Origin: Neobacillus soli NBRC 102451
Lineage (GTDB): Bacteria; Bacillota; Bacilli; Bacillales; Cytobacillaceae
Assembly (NCBI RefSeq): GCF_001591665.1
Contig: NZ_BCVI01000036.1
Span: 1 to 64,000 of the forward strand
Direction of reading: 5' to 3'
Length of the DNA: 64,000 nt
Part shown: piece after piece, positions 45,983-55,201 of the stretch
How the letters are laid out: each line of letters opens with the position of its first letter
How positions within the stretch are numbered: position 1 is the stretch's first letter
Translations under genes and position numbers: made by a program
Notes under the pieces: model-generated
Told to the model about the DNA's origin: nothing
What the model saw: only the letters and a program-made list of their open reading frames with translations
The model's database searches: none

Positions 45983-46035
45983 ATGTTTATTTGTAAAATA
46001 TTTAGACTATAAAAATATTTGATGGGCTTGGACTA

Positions 46036-47631
46036 CTAAGCTTTTGCAGTGAGAACTGTATCAATTAAAACGATCTCATTATTCGAGTCGATTGCCTCCG
46101 TTAACATTGCTTCAAATTCTTCGATGGTAGCTGGCTTTACCCCTTTTACTCCATAGCTTATCGCTAAATGAATGAAATCAGGATTGGTGAACGTAACGCC
46201 AAAACTATCGCCGAACTTTTTCCGCATTGTTGCCACTTCAAGCTTTAACATTGAATCATTTAATAAGATTATAACAAACGACAAACCCAGCCGCTTTGCT
46301 GTTTCCAGCTCAGCAAAATTCATTAATGCCCCGCCATCCCCGCTAATGCAAATGACTGTTTTTTCAGGAGCAGCCAATTTTGCGCCAATCGCCCCTGGGA
46401 TGGATATGCCCATTGATGCCAGCCCATTGGAAACAATCAGTTGGTTAGCGTGTTTTGGTTGATAAGTCCTGGCAATTGAGATTTTATGTGAGCCCACATC
46501 CGAAATAACGATGGTTTCATCGGTCTGAACCCTTTCGATTACGTGGAGGATTTTTTCAATTGTCAACGAAGAATCACCACTCTCTTTTTCCATAATAGAA
46601 TAGGATTCTTCGATACGAGTCTTCAAGTCTCCGGATGGCTGCCAAGGCTTGGCCGTGATCTCATTTTTTAAAAATAGCGTTAATGTTTCTTTGATATTGC
46701 CTACTAATTCAACTTGGGCAGGATAATATTCGTCTACTTCCGCTGCTGTGGCTCCAATATGAATAACCGGAACCTTTTTCTTGTTCCATTCCGAGGGCAG
46801 TTTCTCGACGAAATCAAAGCCAATCACAATCAGTAAATCGGCTTCCTCAAACCCGCGAAGGACATAATCCTTTTCATTAAAACCAAAGGTATAATAGTTT
46901 TGCGGATGCCCCTTTGGTAAAATCCCTTTCGCCATAAAGCTTTGTGCGACGGGTGAGCCTTGTTGCTTAATGAGTGTCTGCACCTCATTGACGGCATTTT
47001 GGCGGATTACTTCATTTCCGACGATGATAAAGGGACGAATACTTTGATTTAGTAATTTTGCTGCGTAATTTAATGATTCGGCTGTAGGCACGCATTTTGG
47101 CAAGCATGTCACAGCTAAAGGCTTCGTTGTTACATTCTCCATCGCGATACTTTCCGGTAATTCAATCACGACTGCTCCTGGCTTTCCTTCTGTTGCGGTC
47201 CGAAATGATTTCCTGATTATTTTCGGGATTGTGTTTGCCGCTTTTATTTGCACGGCCCATTTCGTTACAGGTTCGTAAATCTTTGAGATATCAAGGTACT
47301 GGTGGGTATTTTTATGCTGTTGTTCCAGCCCTTTTTGGCCGGTTATGGCGACTACAGGTGAATGATCCAAATTGGCGCTGGCTATCCCTGTTAAAAGGTT
47401 GGTCGCCCCAGGGCCGAGCGTTGCCAAACAAACACCTGGTTTTCCGGTGATTCGGCCATAAACATCGGCCATGAATGCGGCACCCTGCTCATGCCTTACA
47501 GGAATGTATTTAATTTTTTCAGAAGTGGATAAAGAATCAGCTAAATCAATAACCTCTTTACCAATAATCCCAAAAATATATTCGACCCCTTCGTTTTCTA
47601 AACAATTCACGATTGTATCCGTCGCTTTCAT
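46036..47631 (-). CDS. Thiamine-diphosphate enzyme, acetolactate synthase AlsS-like
   Basis: A 531-aa ThDP enzyme that most likely condenses two pyruvates to acetolactate. The three POX-family domains are present. The cofactor-activating Glu is in PVRHEQGAAFMADVYGR, and the ThDP/Mg motif is GDGGALMNFAELETAKR with LNDS. The Glu argues against glyoxylate carboligase, in which it is replaced by Val. This matters because the allantoin genes might suggest that enzyme. No regulatory subunit or decarboxylase gene is adjacent, so it resembles the stand-alone catabolic AlsS. Other oxo-acid decarboxylase roles remain possible. Confidence 0.8.
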   Translation of the reverse strand: MKATDTIVNCLENEGVEYIFGIIGKEVIDLADSLSTSEKIKYIPVRHEQGAAFMADVYGRITGKPGVCLATLGPGATNLLTGIASANLDHSPVVAITGQKGLEQQHKNTHQYLDISKIYEPVTKWAVQIKAANTIPKIIRKSFRTATEGKPGAVVIELPESIAMENVTTKPLAVTCLPKCVPTAESLNYAAKLLNQSIRPFIIVGNEVIRQNAVNEVQTLIKQQGSPVAQSFMAKGILPKGHPQNYYTFGFNEKDYVLRGFEEADLLIVIGFDFVEKLPSEWNKKKVPVIHIGATAAEVDEYYPAQVELVGNIKETLTLFLKNEITAKPWQPSGDLKTRIEESYSIMEKESGDSSLTIEKILHVIERVQTDETIVISDVGSHKISIARTYQPKHANQLIVSNGLASMGISIPGAIGAKLAAPEKTVICISGDGGALMNFAELETAKRLGLSFVIILLNDSMLKLEVATMRKKFGDSFGVTFTNPDFIHLAISYGVKGVKPATIEEFEAMLTEAIDSNNEIVLIDTVLTAKA

Positions 47632-47727
47632 TGCGTTGCCGCCCCCTGATGAATAGATTAACTAGTTCTATTCTTTGCCAAAACTTTATAAACATGAAAA
47701 CAAAATATCGCACCCCCCCCAATTTTA

Positions 47728-47832
47728 GATTCGCGAGTAAATGTTGTAAATTCGCGTGTAAATGTCGTGAATCCGCGAGTAAACGCCTTAGAATCGCGAG
47801 TAAAACACTTGAATTCGCGTGAAAAACAAATA
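47728..47832. repeat. 21-nt tandem repeat, five units (second locus)
   Basis: Five units of 21 nt with the core ATTCGCGAGTAAA (variants ATCCGCGAGTAAA, AATCGCGAGTAAA and ATTCGCGTGAAAA). Period, copy number and the ATTCGC core match the array at 3461-3565, though the rest of the unit differs. It lies between the 5' end of the acetolactate-synthase-like gene and the 3' end of bdbC. Confidence 0.9.
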
Positions 47833-47868
47833 AAGGATGTCCAAAAGCTAAGCTTTTTGGACATCCTC
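47830..47868 (-). terminator. Hairpin at the 3' end of bdbC
   Basis: AGGATGTCCAAAAGCT pairs with AGCTTTTTGGACATCCT. The left part of the stem lies inside the last codons and stop of bdbC, so coding and termination overlap. Confidence 0.75.
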
Positions 47869-48273
47869 TTCTTTTTGACTGCGGGCTAGAACAACTAGAC
47901 TTACAGTAATTATCGTAAAAGCAATAAAGGCCAGCAATGGTATCGTAATAAACCCAAGCCAGTTAATATAATCCTTTGAGCAAGGAATTCCGGTTGTACA
48001 CATTTCAAACTTTTGTAAAGAGGGAACCTTTTGCAGCAGCGTATGATAGCCGGAAATCAGCATCCCGATAATGGACAACGGCAGCACATATTTATAAATC
48101 CTTAGATCATTCCGATAAACAGCAATCCCCAATATAACAGCTAATGGGTACATAAAAATCCGCTGGTACCAGCAAAGAGTGCAGGGAATGAAGTGCATGA
48201 CTTCACTAAAATATAAGCTTCCAAGTGTTGCCGCGATGGCCGCAACCCAGGAGAGAAGCAATGGCTTATTCAT
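47848..48273 (-). CDS. bdbC: Disulfide bond formation protein BdbC (DsbB-like)
   Basis: A 141-aa four-helix membrane quinone reductase that reoxidises the extracytoplasmic thiol oxidase BdbD. Two cysteine pairs are present: CTLCWYQR between helices 1 and 2, and CTTGIPC before helix 4. The start at 48273 follows AAAGGGGAAG and overlaps bdbD by eight bases, as usual for the pair. It supports disulfide formation in secreted or competence proteins. Confidence 0.93.
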   Translation of the reverse strand: MNKPLLLSWVAAIAATLGSLYFSEVMHFIPCTLCWYQRIFMYPLAVILGIAVYRNDLRIYKYVLPLSIIGMLISGYHTLLQKVPSLQKFEMCTTGIPCSKDYINWLGFITIPLLAFIAFTIITVSLVVLARSQKEEDVQKA

Positions 48274-48982
48274 TCTTCTTCCCCTTTGCCGCATCCTCGA
48301 CCATAGTAATTAAGTCATCAATTGTCTGGCCAGTGAACATCTTCCCATTAACAAAAAGGGTTGGTGTACCAGTAACTCCTAGTTTTTTCGCATATTCCAT
48401 ATCTTTATCCCAGGCATCCTCTGATTTCTTTGCACGGAAGTTTTCTACAACCTTATTTACCTCTTTGTCGCCAGCGAATTCCTTCAACGTATTAACCAAG
48501 AAATCCTCTGTGAAAATATCAGCCTTTTCACTTTTAGGGTCATTTGGCTGCTTTTTATAAAGAAGTTCGTGAAATTTCCAAAACGATTGGTTTCCAAGTT
48601 CCTGAAATACGGATTCCGCAAATTTAGCCGAACGAATCGAGTCAACATTGATAAAAGAATTATTCATAAAATAAAATTTTGCCTTGCCGTTATCAACAAG
48701 TTCAGTTTGGATAATTGGCACAGTCTGCTCAGCAAAATTTTTGCACATTGGACATTTATAATCCCCAAATTCTATAATGGAGACAGGTGCTGACTTCTCA
48801 CCAAGGAATGGCTGATTGCTATAATCAATGTTTTCCTTTGTTTTTGTTTTTTCATCTGGTTTTGTATGATTACCTAAAAAAATAAACCCTAGGATGAAAG
48901 CAGCAACGAGCCCTACCATCCAGAAAGCAAACTTCGATGAAGATTTAGATTCATTTTTCAAGTTTTTTTTGTTTTTTGCCAT
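48266..48982 (-). CDS. bdbD: Thiol-disulfide oxidoreductase BdbD (DsbA-like)
   Basis: A 238-aa membrane-anchored DsbA-type protein. A Lys-rich N terminus and one helix (FWMVGLVAAFILGFIFLG) are followed by a thioredoxin fold with active site CPMCKNFAEQ and cis-Pro in GVTGTPTLFVNGK. It oxidises cysteine pairs in exported proteins and is recharged by BdbC. The ATG at 48982 follows GAAGGAG. Confidence 0.93.
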   Translation of the reverse strand: MAKNKKNLKNESKSSSKFAFWMVGLVAAFILGFIFLGNHTKPDEKTKTKENIDYSNQPFLGEKSAPVSIIEFGDYKCPMCKNFAEQTVPIIQTELVDNGKAKFYFMNNSFINVDSIRSAKFAESVFQELGNQSFWKFHELLYKKQPNDPKSEKADIFTEDFLVNTLKEFAGDKEVNKVVENFRAKKSEDAWDKDMEYAKKLGVTGTPTLFVNGKMFTGQTIDDLITMVEDAAKGKKNE

Positions 48983-49193
48983 AATCAAACTCCTTCTATA
49001 TGAATGTTTACAAAAAGTTAATATGTATATGATTGCCCTAGTATAAATATCACTTATCCCGCTTAATAAAGCAAATAAAAGGCTCTTCTTCCGTAAAAAT
49101 ACCCCTTTAGAAGACAGGAAAATTAGATTTTAAGTAATGTTGGATACTATAATAATGAATGCTAATATTATCACCTAAAAGGGAGCATAGAAA

Positions 49194-50279
49194 ATGGAAA
49201 ACTCTAATAACTTCATTGGTTATGTTGGAACGTACACAAAAGGGGAAAGCAAAGGGATATACTCCTTTACCCTTGATACAGTTGAAGCAAGAATAAACAA
49301 TGTTAAGCTTGCCGCTCAGTTAGAAAACCCTACATATTTAACGATTAGTAAAGATAATCGATACCTATATTCCGTTGCCAAAGAAGGTGAATCCGGGGGT
49401 ATCGCATCTTTTTCGATTGGTAATGATGGCGAACTAACAGCCATTAATAGTCAAGCGCTTCCGGGCTCATCACCATGTCATGTCAGTGTCGATAGTAAAA
49501 ACCAGTATGTGTTCAGCGCAAATTACCACATGGGGTCAGTAGCATCGCATTTAATAAATCCGGAAGATGGTTCCGTCCAGCCTTCAGCCTCAGTGATCAA
49601 GCATGAAGGCCGCGGTCCGGACCCGCGCCAGGAAAAACCTCATACCCATTATGCGGGACTTACCCCCGATGAGAACTATCTCACAGTCGTCGAATTAGGG
49701 ATTGATGCGCTTATTACGTATGCAGTTAACAGTGACGGGACATTGACGAAGGTAAAGCTGCTTCCTTTAAAAGCAGGCAGCGGTCCAAGACATCTTGTTT
49801 TTCATCCGAATGGCGAACTGGCTTATATCATGACAGAATTTAGTTCTGAGGTTATTGTGTTAAGTTACAATAAAGAAAATGGCCATTCTACCGAAAAGCA
49901 ATATATTTCTACTCTACCAGCTGATTTTAACGGGAATAATCAAGGCAGCGCGATTCACATTTCTGCGGATGGCCGCTTTGTCTATGCCGGCAACCGCGGA
50001 CATAATAGTATTGCTGTTTTTAGTGTGGATATAGAAACCGGGGAACTTAACTTTATTGAACACACACCAACTGAAGGAGATTGGCCAAGGGATTTCATGT
50101 TTGACCCGACAGAGAAATTCGTCGTTGCTTCCAATCAAGAATCAGGAAATCTTGTCTTATTTGCGCGGGATGAAGACAGTGGTAAGCTTATCTTACTGCA
50201 ATCTGATATTGCCGTACCTTATCCGGTTTGTATTAAATTCTTACATACCTTGTCTAATATAGAAATACTCGAAAGTTAG
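49194..50279 (+). CDS. 6-phosphogluconolactonase-like seven-bladed propeller (YkgB family)
   Basis: A 361-aa lactonase of the beta-propeller type (YkgB/Pgl), distinct from the NagB-like enzyme. Typical blocks: GYVGTYTKGESKGIYSF, LPGSSPCHVSVDSKNQYVFSANYH, GPDPRQEKPHTHYA, GSGPRHLVFHPNGELAY and GDWPRDFMFDP. It hydrolyses 6-phosphogluconolactone or a related sugar lactone. A VanZ-like gene follows 11 bp later, probably in one transcript. Confidence 0.87.
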   Translation: MENSNNFIGYVGTYTKGESKGIYSFTLDTVEARINNVKLAAQLENPTYLTISKDNRYLYSVAKEGESGGIASFSIGNDGELTAINSQALPGSSPCHVSVDSKNQYVFSANYHMGSVASHLINPEDGSVQPSASVIKHEGRGPDPRQEKPHTHYAGLTPDENYLTVVELGIDALITYAVNSDGTLTKVKLLPLKAGSGPRHLVFHPNGELAYIMTEFSSEVIVLSYNKENGHSTEKQYISTLPADFNGNNQGSAIHISADGRFVYAGNRGHNSIAVFSVDIETGELNFIEHTPTEGDWPRDFMFDPTEKFVVASNQESGNLVLFARDEDSGKLILLQSDIAVPYPVCIKFLHTLSNIEILES

Positions 50280-50290
50280 GAGAAAGGATT

Positions 50291-50761
50291 ATGGTTCACC
50301 GCCAGTTGCAAAGCAACAGATTAACTGAAAATCGAAAAAGAAAGATCCAAAAACAAAAGCTTTTTATTAAACTGATAATGGTTGTTTTATGGGGATTATT
50401 TTTATTATTAAATACCTGGACTGAAAGTATTGAGCGGCTAATGTATTTACATACTTTCGGATTCAAATGGGTTTCAAATCCAAACTTTTCATCCTTCTTT
50501 TATTTTCATGATTTATATTTGATTCATCCTGAATTTATAAAAGTTAAGTTAGGGCATTTTATTGGTTTTGCTGTCATGGATTTTCTATTATTCAACCTGC
50601 TGAAAAGACACAAATATGCGATCGGAATCTCGATTACATTTGCGTTTCTCACAGAATTTCTGCAATTGTTTTTCGGCAGAGATGGGCGGTTGTATGATCT
50701 TGTTATTGATTCATTGGGGGTTTTAATGGTTTTCATTATATTAAAAAGGCTTAAAGTTTAA
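50291..50761 (+). CDS. VanZ-like membrane protein
   Basis: A 156-aa protein with about four membrane helices and the VanZ-family core KLGHFIGFAVMDFLLFNLL and LTEFLQLFFGRDGRLYDLVI. The family includes a teicoplanin-resistance accessory protein, but most chromosomal members have no known role. GAAAGG lies ahead of the ATG. Cotranscribed with the lactonase gene. Confidence 0.8.
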   Translation: MVHRQLQSNRLTENRKRKIQKQKLFIKLIMVVLWGLFLLLNTWTESIERLMYLHTFGFKWVSNPNFSSFFYFHDLYLIHPEFIKVKLGHFIGFAVMDFLLFNLLKRHKYAIGISITFAFLTEFLQLFFGRDGRLYDLVIDSLGVLMVFIILKRLKV

Positions 50762-50816
50762 GGGAAATGTAGTACAGACACGGGTCTATGAATAACTTGA
50801 ATACTTAATGATGATA

Positions 50817-50858
50817 AAACAGGAGGAGCCCATTTGCTCATTCTGTTTTTTGTTTTTT
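50817..50858 (+). terminator. Terminator after the VanZ-like gene
   Basis: ACAG-GAG-GAGC-CCATTT-GCTC-ATT-CTGT hairpin followed by TTTTTTGTTTTTTT. Confidence 0.75.
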
Positions 50859-50925
50859 TAAAATCAAGGCGTAAAAAATGTGATTCCTTGAGAATACTAA
50901 GAAAGACGTTTATCAGGTAAAGGAT

Positions 50926-51639
50926 GTGTCTTTATTGGATTTTTTTCTCAGCCAAGAATCACTTACGTTAATAGAGTGGACTTTAAGAGCTGTAGTCACT
51001 TTCATCTTTTTGCTCATTGCGGTCAAAATAATGGGTTCTCGTGCCATTTCTCAATTAAGATTACTCGATTTTATTATCGCTTTAATGTTAGGAAACATTA
51101 TTGCCCATCCACTCTCAGACCAAAGAATCGGATTAAAGGGGTCTGTCATCTCTACGATTGTAATCATTGTTCTATACTTAATGGGCATATTCTTAAATTT
51201 AAAATGGACCTGGCTAAGAAACACAATTGAGTCATCGCCCATTCCACTTATTAAAGAAGGAGAAATCATTTATAAAGGACTGAAAAAGGCCAGAATCTCG
51301 ATTGACTTATTATTAGCGGAGTTAAGAAAGGAAAAAATCGAGGATGTCAAAAAAGTAGCGTTGGCATTATGGGAATCCGACGGGAAGATGTCTATTTTTC
51401 TTGATCCTCAGTACGCGGCCATTACACCGTCAATCTACAACTTAAAAACGGAGCCCTTTGACCTTCCACAAACGATAATAAGAGAAGGAAAGATTGATTT
51501 TCCTTTGCTGCAGCAGATGAACCTGGAGGAAGAATGGCTGGTTAATTCGCTTAAGACTCTTCATCAGGAAGAGGCTGGTAATGTTTTGCTTTGCACAATC
51601 GATAGGAAAAAGAATTTGAATGTGTTCTTATATAAATAA
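50926..51639 (+). CDS. YetF/DUF421 family membrane protein
   Basis: A 237-aa protein with three N-terminal helices (FIFLLIAVKIMG, LLDFIIALMLGNIIAHPLSD) and a cytosolic domain of the DUF421/YetF type (PIPLIKEGEIIYKGLKKARISI, LLLAELRKEKIEDVKKVALA). Family members are linked to spore germination and stress in Bacillus, without a defined reaction. The GTG at 50926 is close to AAAGGA. A TTG at 50935 has better spacing, so the true start may be nine bases downstream. Confidence 0.82.
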   Translation: MSLLDFFLSQESLTLIEWTLRAVVTFIFLLIAVKIMGSRAISQLRLLDFIIALMLGNIIAHPLSDQRIGLKGSVISTIVIIVLYLMGIFLNLKWTWLRNTIESSPIPLIKEGEIIYKGLKKARISIDLLLAELRKEKIEDVKKVALALWESDGKMSIFLDPQYAAITPSIYNLKTEPFDLPQTIIREGKIDFPLLQQMNLEEEWLVNSLKTLHQEEAGNVLLCTIDRKKNLNVFLYK

Positions 51640-51642
51640 TAG

Positions 51643-51696
51643 AAGCTACATAAAGCTACTAAGTAGAAATAAGCCATCTTTGCAGGTAGCTTTTAA
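51643..51696 (+). terminator. Probable terminator between convergent genes
   Basis: AAGCTAC/GTAGCTT arms (51643-51649 and 51686-51692) with an inner TACT/AGTA pairing and a short T-run. Confidence 0.45.
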
Positions 51697-51786
51697 ATTA
51701 TCTCAGTTTGAAAATTATCGATGATTTTGCTGGATTACTTTTAATAACAACTCAGGGAAAATTCCCATTCCAAGAGACCCCAAACC

Positions 51787-52914
51787 CTATCGGTTATTAC
51801 TTTTCCCACTCTTCAGTAGCCGAGTCTCTACTAAATGTGTTAGTCGCTTTTTATATAACAAAATATATACCTTGAATATAGATAGTCGATTGTCCTTTAC
51901 GCCTACTTGAGCATAAGCATCCATTCTTGATGGGCATATCCAACGAATCACCCTTATAAAACTATGGTTAGCCCTATCAAAGCTAAAAAATTGAAAATCA
52001 AGAAACGCAATAAATTGTTTTAAATCTTTTGAAGTTCGATACTCCCATGAGAAAGTTGAAATGTCATTTGGTAATTTTTTTACATCATTTAATTGCGGAA
52101 AGTTCTGATAGGTAATGGACAATGTCCTCTTTATTCTTTTAAACGTTTGATGTGACTTTGCTAATTTTAAAAGAGTCTCATAATTGTCTTCTTCATCCAA
52201 TTTGTTAATAACTTGTATAATGTCTAAGAAATATTTTAGAGAATCTAAATTATGTCTCCAACCATGTAGGAGTATCATGTATAGAGTATGATGAAGGGAC
52301 AATTCTTTAATATGCAAGCATTCTCCAACAGGTGTTGACTGCTTCCAAATATCTTCAACATTAAACCTCGCTGTTCTTTCATTTATCAAGCTCCAATGCA
52401 ACTCAACTACCAACGGGATGGGGGAATGAGGTAATTTCTTACTAAGGCTGCAATGGAAATAACCAGGTATTACTCCACTCTCCATTAAAAAGCCTAATGA
52501 TTTAACAGAATCAATCGCTTTCTCTAGGTCTTCCACCCTGATTAATAAATCGATATCGGATGTCGTTCTTGCCCCAATATGTCCAAAATATTTTTCAGCA
52601 AAATAAACCCCTTTTAGGGCTATGACGTCTAGCTTTTCGTCCTCAAACTCTTTTAAAATTAAATCCGTCTGATTTTTAATAAAAAGGTTTTGATATAATC
52701 CCTTTTCATAGGTTTCTTTAAGACGAGCTTGAAAAAAGGAAGGGGTTTGATCCAGTCTCCCTTGCTGCTTTAAAAGGAAATAAACTTGGGATGAGATTCC
52801 GTCAAGTTCAATATCCATAAGAGCATCATCATAGAACATTTTATCAATAGGCATTGCTGACTGTGGATCATATAATGCTTTGACCAACTCTATACTCACG
52901 GTACTCACCACCAA
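51787..52914 (-). CDS. Nucleotidyltransferase-fold protein of the RiPP-like operon
   Basis: A 375-aa protein of the uncharacterised nucleotidyltransferase family common in paeninodin-type lasso peptide clusters. The catalytic-type pattern GARTTSDIDLLIRVED (Asp-x-Asp) is near residue 115, and a helical C-terminal half follows (HTLYMILLHGWRHNLDSLKY). It could transfer a nucleotide to the peptide or to a partner. The reaction is unknown. It is the last gene of the operon and its frame begins one base after the ABC gene ends. The start may be the TTG at 52914 or the GTG at 52899, which has GGTGGTGAG upstream. Confidence 0.8.
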   Translation of the reverse strand: MVVSTVSIELVKALYDPQSAMPIDKMFYDDALMDIELDGISSQVYFLLKQQGRLDQTPSFFQARLKETYEKGLYQNLFIKNQTDLILKEFEDEKLDVIALKGVYFAEKYFGHIGARTTSDIDLLIRVEDLEKAIDSVKSLGFLMESGVIPGYFHCSLSKKLPHSPIPLVVELHWSLINERTARFNVEDIWKQSTPVGECLHIKELSLHHTLYMILLHGWRHNLDSLKYFLDIIQVINKLDEEDNYETLLKLAKSHQTFKRIKRTLSITYQNFPQLNDVKKLPNDISTFSWEYRTSKDLKQFIAFLDFQFFSFDRANHSFIRVIRWICPSRMDAYAQVGVKDNRLSIFKVYILLYKKRLTHLVETRLLKSGKSNNR

Positions 52915-54726
52915 TCACGATTTTGCAACCAAAGACAACGCCCGGGCTTTTTTTGGATTAAAGGATGTTTCATTAAGCTTCTGATATAATCCGGTTTGCC
53001 GGATTAACTCCTCATGTGTTCCGCTTTGAACGATTCGACCATGATTCATCACCATAATCACATCGGCATTTTGAATAGTCGATAATCGATGGGCAATCAC
53101 AATCGTGGTCCTGCCCTTCATTAATTCATCCAGTGCTTCTTTTACATGGTATTCGGTTTCCCCATCTAATGCAGATGTGGCCTCGTCTAGTAAAAGGATC
53201 GGTGAATCTTTTAATATTGCTCTAGCAATTGCGATTCTTTGTTTCTGACCACCGGAAAGTTTTATTCCATTTTCGCCAATTTCTGTGTCATAACCTTTTG
53301 GCATAGACAGAATAAAGTCATGAATATTAGCATTTATTGCTGCTTCGACCATTTCCTTCTCTGTTACGTTTGGACGGGCAATCAATAGATTATCCCGAAT
53401 TGTTCCAGCAAACAGGAAGGTTTCTTGAGGAACATGGGCAATAGAACTTCTTAATTCCGACGCTGAAATCTCCTGAACCGGTTTACCTGCGATTCGTATT
53501 TCTCCTGACTGCGGTTTATAAAATCCTTGCAAAAGGTTAAAAAACGTACTCTTACCGGCTCCACTTGGTCCTACAAGAGCGACAACTTTCCCCGCGGGAA
53601 TATCTAAACATAATTGTTCGAAGACATTTTTGTTTACCTCATATCCAAAGGTAACGTTTTGAAAATGAATGGACTCAAAATTGCTCATTGACGTCGTAAA
53701 GGAAGGTAACTCGTCTAAATCAGCAGGCTTCTCGAGAACGTCTAGTACTCTTTCAAGCCCCGCAATAGAACGTTGGAACCCCGCCCACAAACTTGCCAGC
53801 TCTGTTAAAGGATTGTATAAATGATTAACCAAGTTCAGAAATGTTAATAGAGCCCCAACTGTTAGAATACCCTTTGATACGAATAAGGCACCAATTGACA
53901 GGTTAACCAAAAAGGTGATGGATCCTAGGATCTGTCCACCCGTATAATACCAGGCTTTCAGCTTCGCATTTTCTATTTCTAATTGAAACAATTCTTGATT
54001 TTTTTGGGTGTACTTTTTATAGTGAATCTTTTCAAGAGTAAAGGAACGAATCACAGCGAAGCCGTGAAATGTCTCATTTAAAAGACTATTTATATTTCCT
54101 ATTATCCGGTGAATCAATCCACCATTTTTCCGAAGGAGCAATCCAAATATTAGACCGGATATTGCCGCAATGGGAGCAATAATTAGGCTTACTAAGCATA
54201 ATGTTAAATTAATATTTACTAGATACATAAAGACAGCAATGTAGACAATTGGCAGCCTAATTAGACTAATAAGACTGCTGCCTATCACACCATCGACACC
54301 ATGGATATCATTGGAAAAGTGAGACATTAATTCTCCGGAATGAAGATTTGAAGCATCCTTCACCGGTAATCGTAGTATATGGTTATATAAATGGTTTTTT
54401 AGGTCCATTTTTACGCCATTGATTGCAATGGTATCAAAATATGTAAAAGAAACGTTTGAAACAATACTTAATAGAATTAGAAATACCCCGTATGGAATAT
54501 ACGACAAAATCTGATGAAATCCTCCATGAATGGCTGAATCAGTAATTTCACCATAATACTTGGCGAAGGCAATGGTTAAGAAGATATCCACCAGCAATGA
54601 AATTAAAAGGACTAAATACGCCTTCCATTGTTTCATGATAAAAGGCCTTAATAATGAAAATGTCTGCCGAATATCCTTCATGATAAAGTACTGTTTTATT
54701 AAGATGGCAAATTGTTCTTTCATCAT
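52915..54726 (-). CDS. ABC exporter (fused permease-ATPase) of the RiPP-like operon
   Basis: A 603-aa half-transporter. Six membrane helices occupy about 30-315, followed by an ATPase with Walker A GPSGAGKST, Q-loop SIAHVPQETFLFAGTIRDN, signature LSGGQKQR and Walker B ILLLDEATSALDGE. There is no N-terminal C39 peptidase domain, so it would export an already cleaved or uncleaved product and cannot remove a leader itself. It follows the S26-type gene by 19 nt. In lasso clusters the equivalent D protein exports the peptide and gives self-immunity. Confidence 0.92.
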   Translation of the reverse strand: MMKEQFAILIKQYFIMKDIRQTFSLLRPFIMKQWKAYLVLLISLLVDIFLTIAFAKYYGEITDSAIHGGFHQILSYIPYGVFLILLSIVSNVSFTYFDTIAINGVKMDLKNHLYNHILRLPVKDASNLHSGELMSHFSNDIHGVDGVIGSSLISLIRLPIVYIAVFMYLVNINLTLCLVSLIIAPIAAISGLIFGLLLRKNGGLIHRIIGNINSLLNETFHGFAVIRSFTLEKIHYKKYTQKNQELFQLEIENAKLKAWYYTGGQILGSITFLVNLSIGALFVSKGILTVGALLTFLNLVNHLYNPLTELASLWAGFQRSIAGLERVLDVLEKPADLDELPSFTTSMSNFESIHFQNVTFGYEVNKNVFEQLCLDIPAGKVVALVGPSGAGKSTFFNLLQGFYKPQSGEIRIAGKPVQEISASELRSSIAHVPQETFLFAGTIRDNLLIARPNVTEKEMVEAAINANIHDFILSMPKGYDTEIGENGIKLSGGQKQRIAIARAILKDSPILLLDEATSALDGETEYHVKEALDELMKGRTTIVIAHRLSTIQNADVIMVMNHGRIVQSGTHEELIRQTGLYQKLNETSFNPKKARALSLVAKS

Positions 54727-54745
54727 ATGGGCACTCCATAACTAG

Positions 54746-55201
54746 TTAATATTGTAAATGGATATTCCTATTTAAATATTTTCGAAGTATAAATGACAGA
54801 GCCGGGAAGACTATGATCATTTTCCCCCATAAATGGGAGACTTGATCATCAGGACTGACTTTTTTACGCCCCTTCTGGACACTTATCAATTTACCAAGGA
54901 TTTGATTGTATTCGATTGGTTGATCAAACCCTAGATTAGCATCACCTTTACAAAAAAATTGGACCTTATTTTCCATTCTTTCTTTCTTATAATATCGATG
55001 GGCGATTAATTGCCCGTTTGGAGTATGGAATAAGATAATATCGCCTTTTTTTATGATTGATAGCTCAAATGGAGCAAATCTACAAATATTTCCCTGTTGA
55101 ATAAACGGAAACATGCTATTTCCCATAGAGGGAAGTTCCAACCATCCATCCTTAAGAATGACGCTTTTGAGAAGCATAACTGTTTCGTTATCAATCAACA
55201 C
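54746..55201 (-). CDS. S26-type (signal-peptidase-like) protein of the RiPP-like operon
   Basis: A 151-aa protein with the S24/S26 peptidase fold. The Ser motif is GNSMFPFI near residue 28. KKGDIILFH and IAHRYY follow, the second carrying His where many type I leader peptidases use Lys (SipW/ER-type pattern). FFCKGDANLGFDQPI completes the fold. There is no N-terminal anchor; one hydrophobic segment is near the C terminus (IIVFPALSFIL). It occupies the place of the transglutaminase-like B2 protease of lasso clusters and may cleave the precursor. The GTG start overlaps the PqqD-like gene by 11 nt and has a weak ribosome site, indicating translational coupling. Confidence 0.8.
   Translation of the reverse strand: MLIDNETVMLLKSVILKDGWLELPSMGNSMFPFIQQGNICRFAPFELSIIKKGDIILFHTPNGQLIAHRYYKKERMENKVQFFCKGDANLGFDQPIEYNQILGKLISVQKGRKKVSPDDQVSHLWGKMIIVFPALSFILRKYLNRNIHLQY

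Noticed and set aside
46036-47631. Glyoxylate carboligase, tempting beside an allantoin island
   Set aside because: The cofactor-activating Glu of acetolactate synthase and pyruvate oxidase (RHEQGA) is present; glyoxylate carboligase has Val there. The gene is also separated from the island by other genes and terminators.
47658-47864. 68-codon minus-strand frame with repeated FTRE segments
   Set aside because: Again generated by a 21-nt tandem repeat, and it overlaps the bdbC terminator hairpin. Not a credible gene.
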